NCBI GenBank assembly: GCA_020029455.1 | Contig: JAIBJH010000034.1 | Coordinates: forward strand, 1-15,106 | Length of the DNA: 15,106 bases | Source: Hyphomicrobiales bacterium | GTDB taxonomy: Bacteria; Pseudomonadota; Alphaproteobacteria; Rhizobiales; Aestuariivirgaceae | Reading direction: 5' to 3' | Shown here: in pieces, positions 1-7,274 of the stretch | How positions within the stretch are numbered: position 1 is the stretch's first letter | Layout: the number at the start of each line of letters is the position of its first letter | Notes under the pieces: model-generated | What the model saw: only the letters and a program-made list of their open reading frames with translations | What the model was told of the DNA's origin: nothing | The model's database searches: none | Translations under genes and position numbers: made by a program

Positions 1-24
1 GAGCGCGAGTTTCATCACCTTCAT
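1..24 (-). CDS. Start of an unidentified gene running off the left edge
   Basis: Read on the minus strand, an ATG at 24-22 opens a frame with eight codons (MKVMKLAL) before the window ends. A clear ribosome binding site GGGAG lies at 35-31, six bases upstream of this ATG. The basic then hydrophobic start would fit a signal peptide or a membrane protein, but eight residues cannot identify a family. The gene is divergent from the OmpA-domain gene at 415. Confidence 0.5.
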
Positions 25-414
25 CGGTTTCTCCCAATCTTTTCACTTAGATAGCCCCCCGATCCCCGGCGAAAACTGAAAGGGAAGGCAATGCAGAGCA
101 CATGCCACCGCACAACCCAACTTTCCATGTCCATTAACCAATCGTCAACACATTCGGCCTCGTTCTGACCAGATTCCCGCCAGATGTGGCAGAGGGGATA
201 CAGTCGCTGCGCACCGCCGCGCCTGAATTGGCGAAACTGTAAAATAACTGTAAAAACAAAGGCGATTTGCGGTTTTGGCCGCGTTCACAATCAACATAGC
301 CAAGACTCGGTGCAGTTGCTAATAACGCCCTAATAGAGGCAGCTTTTCCGACTCGCGCCGTGGCGTGTTGCAGTGCGTAGGCCGGCACCTAAGCAAGAGG
401 GGGAGTAGATCATC
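25..414. other. 390-bp divergent intergenic region without a gene
   Basis: This region separates the leftward partial gene from the rightward OmpA-domain gene and must hold the promoters of both. No ORF in it looks real. The right end holds the purine-rich ribosome binding site of the gene at 415 (AGAGGGGGAG, about 398-407). An AT-rich part near 235-256 contains a direct repeat, listed separately. For the leftward gene, TATCTA (minus strand, 55-50) could be a -10 element, but no good -35 goes with it. I saw no terminator and no convincing sigma-70 pair for the rightward gene. Confidence 0.5.
235..255. repeat. Tandem 10-bp direct repeat, one helical turn apart
   Basis: AACTGTAAAA occurs at 235-244 and again at 246-255, so the two copies start 11 bp apart and would lie on the same face of the helix. 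The site is about 160-180 bp upstream of the OmpA-domain start codon. It may be a tandem regulator half-site or an AT-rich upstream promoter element. This is inferred from layout only. Confidence 0.35.
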
Positions 415-2514
415 ATGGCGAAATGCCGCCCGTCGAAATGGGTGATTCCATGGGTCCTGCTGGGGGCGGGTCTTCCTTGGCTTGCCGCCGCCACTATCAG
501 CAGCGGAGGACTCAAAGCCGACATCCTTTCCAGGGCAAACACCGCCCTTTCAGGCAATGAGGCAACCGCCTGGGCCAAGGCCGAGGGCAATGGCCGCGAT
601 CTGGTGGTCACCGGCACCAGTCCCAGCCAGGAAGCTGCCGATGCCGCTGTAAATGCCGTGGCCAGCACCTATGGCGTGCGCACTGCCATGGCCTCGCCAC
701 AGCTTAAGATTGAACCACCGCCACCTCCGCCGGAACCAGTCGCCGAAGCACCTGCCGCACCACCGCCGATTCCTTTGGCTCCGGCTGCCGTGCCCACCGG
801 GGCCAAATGGCCCTATGCCATCACAGGAACCTGGCCGGAAGCGCCGGGAGCTACCCTCAAGGCAACGGTCGGCGCCCGCATCTATGAACTGGGCAGGGGC
901 GCAGCCCTCACCTCCGACGGCAAAGGCAATTTCACCTTCGCACCCGCAGCAAAACTGGCCCCCGGCACTTATGACGTGGAATTCACAGCAAATGACGCAG
1001 CAGGGGCCACAACCACCGCAAAATTGACGGGCGCCATCGTGATTCCCGAACCGATGGCACCGGCCCCGCCGCCCACGCCACCACCCGCTCCGGCAGAGGC
1101 TGAGGCTCCGGCTGCTCCGGCACCTGCACCTGTTGCAGAACTCACGCCACCCACCGTGGAGAAACAGCTTGATCTCACGGGGCTGCCTATCATCAAGGGC
1201 ACATGGCCCGACAAAGCTGCTACGGGCCTCACCGTTGGCCTGGGCAGCAAGACTTACACTCTGGGCAAGGATGCAAACCTCAGTTCCAAGGAAGGCATCT
1301 GGTCACTGATTCCCTCCGCAAGCATGAAGGACGGCATCTATGACGTGGTGGTGACCGCCACCGATTCGGGCGGCAAGTCCATGAAGGATGAGGGCGTTGC
1401 TGAAATCGAAGTTGATGCCGTGCCGCCGGATGCACCGGCTGTCACCGCCTATTCAGGTGAAGGCTCGCCGCCTTCCATCGCGGGCACGTGGTCCGAACAG
1501 CTTTCGAGCAATCTCAAGGTTTCGATTCCGTCTGCGAATCTTTCGGCTGACCTTGGGGCAGCTGGAAGCCCACTCACATCCGATGGCGGCGGCAACTGGA
1601 CGCTTGCGCTGCCAACGCCACTGCCTCCCGGCAGCTATGATGTAGACATCAGCAGCACCGACAGCCGCGGCCGCGTGCAAAGCACCACAGCCGCCGCCGG
1701 CATTGTGGTTGCTGAAGCAAAGCCCGCCGCGCCAACGCCATCAGCCGCTCCTCCGCCTCCGCCGAAAATCGGCCTTGCGGTGAAGCAGCCACCGGCGGAT
1801 GCCGTCTGGCCCTATCCCATCACCGGGCGCTGGTCTGAAGGAACTGCCCTCAATCTCCAGGCTGAACTCGCGGGCCGCACCTATGAATTAGGCAAGGGTG
1901 CCGCGCTCACCTCCGATGGCCAGGGCGTCTTCACCTTTGCCCCGCGTGCCGCAAGCCTCGAGCCGGGCACCTATACTGTCCTCTTTACTTCGAAAGGTCC
2001 CGCCGGTGATACCCGTGAGGCGAGTGCAACGATCACCATTCCGCCAAAGGCGGAGCCTGCGCCGCCGCCAGCATCGGCTGAACCTGTCGAATCAGCCGAG
2101 CCAGCAGCGCCTGAACCAGCGCCGGTCATCATCCCGGAACGGACGTTCGATTGCGAGGCAACGCTGAACACTCTCAACAAGGTGTTCCCGGTACGGTTCG
2201 GCTTCGACAAGTCGAATCTTGAGGGAATCGCCTCACTTTCTCTCAGTCAGTATGCCGCGCTGCTCAAGGATCAGCGCTGCGCAACCATGAAGGTCGAAAT
2301 AGCAGGTCACGCCGATTACTATGGCCCCGCCATCTATAACCAGGGCCTCAGCGAGCGCCGCGCCGAAACCGTCTTCTCGGCCTTGAAGGAGGCGGGCGTG
2401 ACCGACGGAAGCCTTTCCACCAAGGGCTATGGCGAAAAGAACCCGCTTGATCCGGCCCTGACGGGTGCTGCGCGTGAGAAAAACCGCCGTGTTGAATTCA
2501 CGGTCGTGAAATAG
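415..2514 (+). CDS. OmpA-domain envelope protein with BON-like domain and four Ig-like repeats
   Basis: Predicted 699-aa peptidoglycan-binding envelope protein. Residues 9-27 are a hydrophobic signal or anchor segment. Residues 31-97 resemble a BON domain (SRANTALSG, then RDLVVTGTSPS). Four Ig-like beta repeats follow at about 131-210, 252-333, 345-432 and 463-542. Each begins near a GxW motif and ends near PGTYDV or a variant. Repeats 1 and 4 are the closest pair (WPY; YELG-GAALTSDG). Pro/Ala-rich linkers join the repeats. Residues 580-699 are an OmpA C-terminal domain with Asp634 and Arg649 at the spacing of the diaminopimelate-binding Asp271 and Arg286 of E. coli OmpA. Cys580 and Cys621 could form a disulfide. 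BON plus OmpA is also seen in mycobacterial OmpATb/ArfA, though without these repeats. The start is supported by a strong purine-rich ribosome binding site. It probably tethers the inner membrane or periplasm to the cell wall; no beta-barrel segment is evident. Confidence 0.85.
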   Translation: MAKCRPSKWVIPWVLLGAGLPWLAAATISSGGLKADILSRANTALSGNEATAWAKAEGNGRDLVVTGTSPSQEAADAAVNAVASTYGVRTAMASPQLKIEPPPPPPEPVAEAPAAPPPIPLAPAAVPTGAKWPYAITGTWPEAPGATLKATVGARIYELGRGAALTSDGKGNFTFAPAAKLAPGTYDVEFTANDAAGATTTAKLTGAIVIPEPMAPAPPPTPPPAPAEAEAPAAPAPAPVAELTPPTVEKQLDLTGLPIIKGTWPDKAATGLTVGLGSKTYTLGKDANLSSKEGIWSLIPSASMKDGIYDVVVTATDSGGKSMKDEGVAEIEVDAVPPDAPAVTAYSGEGSPPSIAGTWSEQLSSNLKVSIPSANLSADLGAAGSPLTSDGGGNWTLALPTPLPPGSYDVDISSTDSRGRVQSTTAAAGIVVAEAKPAAPTPSAAPPPPPKIGLAVKQPPADAVWPYPITGRWSEGTALNLQAELAGRTYELGKGAALTSDGQGVFTFAPRAASLEPGTYTVLFTSKGPAGDTREASATITIPPKAEPAPPPASAEPVESAEPAAPEPAPVIIPERTFDCEATLNTLNKVFPVRFGFDKSNLEGIASLSLSQYAALLKDQRCATMKVEIAGHADYYGPAIYNQGLSERRAETVFSALKEAGVTDGSLSTKGYGEKNPLDPALTGAAREKNRRVEFTVVK

Positions 2515-2525
2515 GGACGAGGGCG

Positions 2526-2651
2526 ATGAACGAATTATTCAACTGGCACGACACCTGGATCCTTGTCGAACACAATTGGTACTGGCTGCTCCTGGCGCTG
2601 CTGATCGGCTGCTGGGTCGGCTGGACCACTTGCGATAGCTCGAAGAGTTGA
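2526..2651 (+). CDS. 41-aa single-span membrane protein
   Basis: A short ORF, ATG to TGA, encodes a 41-residue protein. AGGGA at 2513-2517, overlapping the stop of the upstream gene, is a ribosome binding site eight bases before the ATG. Residues 1-18 are polar and aromatic. Residues about 19-33 form one membrane segment (YWLLLALLIGCWVGW), followed by a short polar tail TTCDSSKS. It lies 11 bp after the OmpA-domain gene and 17 bp before the H3TH gene, so it is probably co-transcribed with both. Its membrane segment shares the pattern LLA-x-x-x-GC-x-x-G with the start of the next protein, which argues that the ORF is real. I know no function; a small partner or assembly subunit of the neighbouring membrane proteins is a guess. 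Confidence 0.65.
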   Translation: MNELFNWHDTWILVEHNWYWLLLALLIGCWVGWTTCDSSKS

Positions 2652-2668
2652 GAGGATAGGGGACAATC

Positions 2669-3157
2669 ATGCTTCACTATCTCATCGAACTCGCCGTCTG
2701 GATGCTTTTGGCCTACTTCCTGGGCTGCTGCATCGGCTGTCTGCTGCGGCAGATGTTTGGAACTGAGCCGGCGATGATGGCCGCAGGAGGCGCACCCGCC
2801 ATTGCTGCCTCGGGTGCAACCGTTCCGTCCGCCGCAACACCCCATGGCCAGTTGACGCGGCCGCGCGGCATGGCCGCGGCTCGCGGTGGCAAGGCCGACA
2901 ATCTCCAGCGCCTCAGCGGCGTCGGCCCGAAGAACGAGAAGATTCTACATTCGCTCGGCATCTTCCACTTCGACCAGGTTGCGGGCTGGTCTGCCGCCGA
3001 AGTGAACTGGGTCGATGACCACTTGAAATTCAACGGCCGCATACGCCGCGAGGAATGGGTCAATCAGGCAAGACTTCTGGCCGAGGGCAATGAGGAAGAA
3101 TTCGCCAAGCTCTATGGCACCGGCGGCGTCTCAGGCTCGCGCACGCAGAAGCATTGA
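2669..3157 (+). CDS. Membrane-anchored H3TH (helix-hairpin-helix-like) domain protein
   Basis: Predicted 162-aa protein. Residues about 4-28 form one membrane segment with Gly and Cys pairs (FLGCCIGCLLR). Residues 30-75 are a low-complexity Ala/Gly/Pro linker. Residues 76-150 are an H3TH domain of the COG3743 type, with a hairpin LSGVGPKNEKILHSLGI and then FDQVAGWSAAEVNWVD. Very similar domains extend NuoE and some L21 ribosomal proteins in alphaproteobacteria. COG3743 is named after flap-endonuclease helix-3-turn-helix domains, but no catalytic acidic cluster is visible, so a nuclease role is not supported; nucleic-acid or protein binding is more likely. AGGGGA, five bases before the ATG, serves as ribosome binding site. 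It is the last gene of the OmpA cluster, and a terminator follows 25 bp later. Confidence 0.75.
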   Translation: MLHYLIELAVWMLLAYFLGCCIGCLLRQMFGTEPAMMAAGGAPAIAASGATVPSAATPHGQLTRPRGMAAARGGKADNLQRLSGVGPKNEKILHSLGIFHFDQVAGWSAAEVNWVDDHLKFNGRIRREEWVNQARLLAEGNEEEFAKLYGTGGVSGSRTQKH

Positions 3158-3181
3158 TCCGCCTACGGAATAATTAAGGAG

Positions 3182-3204
3182 AAGGCCGGGTCACCGGCCT
3201 TTTT
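3182..3204 (+). terminator. Rho-independent terminator of the OmpA cluster
   Basis: A perfect 8-bp stem AAGGCCGG (3182-3189) and CCGGCCTT (3194-3201) closes a four-base loop GTCA and runs into TTTTT (3200-3204). It ends the plus-strand OmpA cluster. The stop codon of the convergent hydrolase (TGA on the minus strand, 3193-3191) sits in the loop, so the hairpin may also serve that gene, although its T tract on the minus side is poor. Confidence 0.85.
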
Positions 3205-4069
3205 CTGCTTCATCCACGCGCGAAATCCAATCTTCAATGGCGGTGATGCTCTCCGTTTCATCGAGGAATGGCACATGCCCGCGGCCCGGAATTGTTGTCG
3301 TTTGCAAATCGGGAAGGATTTCCTGCATGCGCTGTACTGTGGCGGCTGACAGCAGGTCCGAGCCTTCACCACGCAAGAGAGCAAGCGGCAATCCCGCCAG
3401 TCCCGGTACCAGCGGCCAAAGCTCGGCGGGCTTTCCCACTGCAATTTCCTCAGGTGGTGAAAGGGTTCTTGCCAGCGCGAGATCATGGTTCTCGACAATC
3501 ACCCCGCCGGACTCGCGGTAGATGCGTTTCACCACCTTGAGCCAGACGTCGCGGGGCAAGGGAGCAAAACCCACTGCACTGTGCGCAAATCCTTCGGCCG
3601 CCTCATCCCAATTGGCATAGCGCACAGGCAGACCAGTCCTCTCGGCGATGCGCTGAAGGCTCACGGCCTCGATCTGCCCACCGATGTCATTGAGAAGAAG
3701 GCCTGCGAGCCGCTGCTTCGCCACTGTCGCCATCGCCATGCCGATGATTCCGCCCCGCGACGTTCCGATCAGCGCAACGCGCGCAAACTGCAGGTGATCA
3801 AGCACCGCAAGAACATCCTGCAATTCAGTGGCGGGCGTATAAGTGGCAGGATCGGTGGCGCGATCTGATCGCCCGCGCCCGCGCAAATCCATCGCAATAA
3901 CACGCCGCTTGTCCTCAAACAGACCGAACAACGGCTCGAAGTCCCGCGAATTGCGCGTCAATCCCGGCAAACAAAGGATAGGCGTGAGTGAGGATGCAGT
4001 AGGCCCACGGTCATCTGCGTAGAGCCGCGTTCCATCAGCGGCTGTCACAAAGACATCGCGCTGCGGCAC
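3191..4069 (-). CDS. Alpha/beta hydrolase
   Basis: Predicted 292-aa soluble alpha/beta-hydrolase-fold enzyme of about normal family length. A full catalytic triad can be placed: Ser104 in the nucleophile elbow GTSRGG, Asp238 in RGEGSD, and His265 in PGRGH. The oxyanion loop is LPGLTRNSRDF (34-44), and DLRGRGRSD (61-69) is the usual motif after strand 4. No signal peptide is seen, so it is probably cytoplasmic. The substrate cannot be predicted; esterase, lactonase and haloalkane-type enzymes share this frame. The start is GTG, one base after the stop of the transglycosylase gene (TGA-G-GTG), which suggests translational coupling and no promoter of its own. A later start is possible because no separate ribosome binding site is clear. 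Confidence 0.85.
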   Translation of the reverse strand: MPQRDVFVTAADGTRLYADDRGPTASSLTPILCLPGLTRNSRDFEPLFGLFEDKRRVIAMDLRGRGRSDRATDPATYTPATELQDVLAVLDHLQFARVALIGTSRGGIIGMAMATVAKQRLAGLLLNDIGGQIEAVSLQRIAERTGLPVRYANWDEAAEGFAHSAVGFAPLPRDVWLKVVKRIYRESGGVIVENHDLALARTLSPPEEIAVGKPAELWPLVPGLAGLPLALLRGEGSDLLSAATVQRMQEILPDLQTTTIPGRGHVPFLDETESITAIEDWISRVDEAEKGR

Positions 4070-4070
4070 C

Positions 4071-6164
4071 TCAGTCGCAGCCGGTGATCAGTGCTGCGAT
4101 GCTCGTGCCGCTGCAACTCGCTGGTTGCGGTGTCGGCTCCGATGTTGAGGCAACGGTGATGGAGCCGGGCGCGCCGCGCTTCAGGTCCGCCGTCATGGGG
4201 CGCACGGTTTTGGGCGCCAGCCGCGAACGGTAGACATGGACGTTCTGCAACACCTTCTGCACATATTGCCGCGTTTCCATGAATGGAATCGATTCCACCC
4301 AGTCGATGGCATCGACTTGTCCAGCGCGCGGATCGCCATATTCCGCAACCCATTCGCGTGCCCTGCGGGGCCCAGCGTTGTAGGCCACTAATGTCAAGAC
4401 ATAGGAACCGCCAAAGTCTTCCACGAGATCGGCAAGATGCGCTGCGCCCAATTTCACATTATAGGCAGGATCGCCCTTGAGCTTTGCCTGCGCGTAGGGA
4501 ATGCGATACTGCTTCGCGATAATCTTTGCCGTGCCCGGCATGAGCTGCATCAGCCCTTGCGCACCTGCTTTGCTGCCGGCTTGCGGGTTGAACTCGCTTT
4601 CCTGCCGCGACAATCCGAAGACCAGCGCCTTTTCCACGGGTTTTCCAATCTGCTTCCAGTCAGGAAGGCCGCGCACCGGATAGGCCCATGAATCAATGTC
4701 GACCTTGAACTGCGCCGCCACCTTGGCCAGTTTGAGAGACATAAATGTGCCGCCCATGTCATGCACGGCGTCTGCGGCGGCATTCATTTCATCCACTGTC
4801 TTGAAACGGCTGGCGATGGACCACAGGAACATGTGGCATTGTTCTTTGCCGGCCGCCTTGTACATGAGCCGCATGGCGCGGATCACTTCATCCTGATCGA
4901 CCTTGGCGCGCGCGGCAGAGGAAGCTTCGCCGCTGATGATCTCTTCCGGCACCTTGCCCATACCGATCTGCTCACGCGCCAGCTGCCCGTAATAGAGCGT
5001 GGAGTGCTGCGCCGCAGATTTGTATGCGGCGGTTGCCGCCGCCTTGTCGCCGAGTGCCGCATGGGCGCGGCCCAACCAATAGCCGCCGCGCGCTTTCTCG
5101 GTGCGGTTGCTGGCCGCTTCCTTCACATTGCTGAAATGCGAAAAGGCACGGTTTGCATCCTTGAGGTACCGCAGCGCAATCCAGCCCGAAAGAAATTCGG
5201 CATCCACATAGTCATCGCCTTCGCTAAGACCATGGCTGCTGGCAATCTTGTATCCTTCTTTCAACGTGCTGCGATGGCTTGGCCCGATGGAACGGCGCGC
5301 GATGATGCGTCTTTCCTGCCACCATGCCGAAGGATCGATCATGCCCGCTGTTGAATCAGGCGCATCGAGAAGAATGCCGCGTGCTTTGCCGAATTTTTCC
5401 TGCCTGCGATAGAAGCGCGCCAGCGCATAGTGCAGCGAAGGCTCGCCCCGAAGCGATGCCGGCAGTGCGCCATATTTCTTTTCTGCGCCAGCAGTGCCGC
5501 GCAAGAGCAATTGCGCAACTTGCGCCACGCGCATCTGTTCGGAGCCAAGCCGCTTGGCATGGCGGAGAGCCGCATTGGATTCTTGCGCGAAAATGAGTCG
5601 TGACAGCCTGTATTTGTGATCGGCCGCGGTCAGCTTGCTGGAGAACTCAAAGGCAATGCGCTTCTCAATATCGGCGTCGATGCTGGTAGCGGACCAGGCT
5701 TGGCGCAGAGCGGCGCGGCCTTCCTTGTCTTGGCCCGCCTCGAAAAAGGCGCGCGCCAAAGCTGCGTGGCCATCCGCCGTCAACGGTGCACGACCATCAA
5801 AATAACTGATCACCGTTGCAGACGGTTCATGGGAATAGAACAGCGCCTGTTCCGCCCGCTTATGTAGCGTTTCAGAAAGCGGCCATTTCGGCGCTGCCTG
5901 CTGAAAATCCCGGATGCGGGCAAAACCCACTTGCTTGCCATGCTTCTGCAAATAGATGAGCTCGACAAGCTTGACTGCCGAAGGATCGCCGGAACGCCTG
6001 GCGAGGCTTCCCGCCTCGCTAAAATCTCCGGCAAGCGCCTTACGGATGGCGTCAATGGCAACGGCTGCCTCTGCCTGTTCGGCCATGGCAAAGGGTGCAA
6101 GCGCGGCCACGCTCGAGGCGAGTGCACCTTTCAGGAACCACCGGCGGCTTAGATTCGCATTCAT
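4071..6164 (-). CDS. slt: Slt70-type lytic murein transglycosylase with Tat signal peptide
   Basis: Predicted 697-aa periplasmic enzyme that cleaves the MurNAc-GlcNAc bond of peptidoglycan, forming 1,6-anhydro ends. The start was set at the ATG at 6164 because GAGGGTGAG lies just upstream; an open frame reaches 6341, but its extra 59 residues do not look like a signal peptide. The N-terminus has the twin-arginine motif SRRWFLK (residues 6-12), a hydrophobic stretch and AxA sites (AMA, AEA), so Tat export is predicted. Residues about 35-480 are a helical superhelical region as in Slt70. Residues about 508-640 are the SLT domain with catalytic Glu522 in SRQES, then GLMQLMPGTA, AYNAGP and VESIPFMETRQYV. 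E. coli Slt70 uses a Sec signal, so the Tat route is unusual. The gene leads a two-gene unit with the hydrolase and is divergent from dapA. Confidence 0.93.
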   Translation of the reverse strand: MNANLSRRWFLKGALASSVAALAPFAMAEQAEAAVAIDAIRKALAGDFSEAGSLARRSGDPSAVKLVELIYLQKHGKQVGFARIRDFQQAAPKWPLSETLHKRAEQALFYSHEPSATVISYFDGRAPLTADGHAALARAFFEAGQDKEGRAALRQAWSATSIDADIEKRIAFEFSSKLTAADHKYRLSRLIFAQESNAALRHAKRLGSEQMRVAQVAQLLLRGTAGAEKKYGALPASLRGEPSLHYALARFYRRQEKFGKARGILLDAPDSTAGMIDPSAWWQERRIIARRSIGPSHRSTLKEGYKIASSHGLSEGDDYVDAEFLSGWIALRYLKDANRAFSHFSNVKEAASNRTEKARGGYWLGRAHAALGDKAAATAAYKSAAQHSTLYYGQLAREQIGMGKVPEEIISGEASSAARAKVDQDEVIRAMRLMYKAAGKEQCHMFLWSIASRFKTVDEMNAAADAVHDMGGTFMSLKLAKVAAQFKVDIDSWAYPVRGLPDWKQIGKPVEKALVFGLSRQESEFNPQAGSKAGAQGLMQLMPGTAKIIAKQYRIPYAQAKLKGDPAYNVKLGAAHLADLVEDFGGSYVLTLVAYNAGPRRAREWVAEYGDPRAGQVDAIDWVESIPFMETRQYVQKVLQNVHVYRSRLAPKTVRPMTADLKRGAPGSITVASTSEPTPQPASCSGTSIAALITGCD

Positions 6165-6391
6165 ATCACTCACCCTCATACACGAACCGGCCACCCATTG
6201 TGCAAGCACTGCGTAGTGGCGAATTGCGACAGTAAATTGGCGCAAGACCCCAAGGCGTCCCGCGCTTGCTTGCCGTTCCGGATGCGAACGACTATGGTGC
6301 CGCGAACCTCGGTAGAACGGCCCTTTCACCCTAAAACTCATATGGTTGAGAGTTCCTTACCGGGGATCATGAAAATTTGGAGAGCTTTGCC
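6165..6391. promoter_or_regulatory. Divergent slt / dapA intergenic region
   Basis: These 227 bp lie between the leftward slt start and the rightward dapA start and should hold both promoters. I see no sigma-70 pair good enough to assign. Just before dapA there is a nine-codon minigene: ATG at 6369-6371, encoding MKIWRALP, with its TGA at 6393-6395 overlapping the dapA GTG. GGGGA lies upstream of that ATG. The dapA ribosome binding site GGAGAG (6379-6384) lies inside the minigene. Any role as a leader peptide is speculative. Confidence 0.4.
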
Positions 6392-7273
6392 GTGAAGATA
6401 CAGGGATCAATCCCCGCCTTGATCACACCCATGAAGGACGGTGCCGTCGATGAGAAGGCGTTCCGTAAATTCGTGGCCTGGCAGATCAAGGAAGGAAGCC
6501 ACGGCCTGGTGCCAGTCGGAACAACCGGTGAAAGCCCCACGGTAACGCCCGAAGAACACAAGCGTGTTGTCGAGATGTGCATTGAGGAGGCGGACGGCAA
6601 AGTGCCTGTGATCGCCGGCACCGGCTCGAACAACACGGCCGAAGCAATCGAATATACTGAGCATGCCAAGAAGGCAGGCGCGGATGCGGCCCTCATTGTT
6701 GTGCCCTATTACAATAGGCCAACACAGGATGGCATCTATGCCCATTTCAAGGCCATTGCCGATGCCGTGGATATTCCAATCTTCATCTACAATGTGCCGG
6801 GACGGACAGTGGCGAATATTTCTGTGGAAACATTGGCGCGCCTCGCCAAGGATTGCCGCAACATTGTCGGCACGAAGGATGCTTCCGCTGACCTGACGCG
6901 GCCTTCGCGCCAGCGGCTCATTTCGGGTGAAGGCTTCATTCAATTGTCCGGCGAAGATGGAACGGCGCTTGGCTTCAACGCCCACGGCGGCGTCGGCTGC
7001 ATTTCGGTGACGGCCAATGTGGCGCCGCGCCTTTGCGCCGAATTTCAGGAAGCTACCTTGAAGTCTGATTACAAGGCGGCTCTCAAGCTGCAGGACAGGC
7101 TGATGCCGCTGCACCACGCACTCTTTGTCGAAACAAGTCCCGGCCCGATCAAGTATGCCGTGAGCCTTTTGGGCCATTGCACGCCGGAAGCGCGCCTGCC
7201 CATGGTGCCGGTTTCCGACAGCACCAAGAAAGTGGTGAAAGACGCCATGGTCCACGCGGGCCTTCTCAACTGA
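6392..7273 (+). CDS. dapA: 4-hydroxy-tetrahydrodipicolinate synthase
   Basis: DapA condenses pyruvate with aspartate semialdehyde, the first committed step of the diaminopimelate/lysine pathway, in the cytoplasm. The product is 293 aa, the usual length. The GTG at 6392 was chosen over the in-frame TTG at 6377 because GGAGAG lies seven bases upstream and because residue numbering then fits E. coli DapA: Thr44-Thr45 in GTTGES, Tyr107, Tyr133 and Arg138 in YNVPGRT, and Schiff-base Lys162 in VGTKDAS. It is a TIM-barrel protein, normally a tetramer. It opens the operon dapA-smpB-peroxiredoxin-like-folK; smpB starts one base after its stop. Diaminopimelate feeds peptidoglycan synthesis, which fits the divergent lytic transglycosylase gene. 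Confidence 0.97.
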   Translation: MKIQGSIPALITPMKDGAVDEKAFRKFVAWQIKEGSHGLVPVGTTGESPTVTPEEHKRVVEMCIEEADGKVPVIAGTGSNNTAEAIEYTEHAKKAGADAALIVVPYYNRPTQDGIYAHFKAIADAVDIPIFIYNVPGRTVANISVETLARLAKDCRNIVGTKDASADLTRPSRQRLISGEGFIQLSGEDGTALGFNAHGGVGCISVTANVAPRLCAEFQEATLKSDYKAALKLQDRLMPLHHALFVETSPGPIKYAVSLLGHCTPEARLPMVPVSDSTKKVVKDAMVHAGLLN

Positions 7274-7274
7274 G

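Noticed and set aside
653..2167. Pro/Ala-rich plus-frame ORFs (653-1027, 1898-2167) and repeats at the DNA level
   Set aside because: They are shadow frames of the low-complexity linkers of the OmpA-domain protein, not separate genes or mobile repeats.
4761..5354. 197-aa open frame on the plus strand
   Set aside because: It is antisense to the superhelical region of the lytic transglycosylase and has no ribosome binding site or family motif.
6165..6341. 59-residue N-terminal extension of the transglycosylase
   Set aside because: The ribosome binding site and the Tat signal both point to the ATG at 6164; the extension would bury the signal peptide.
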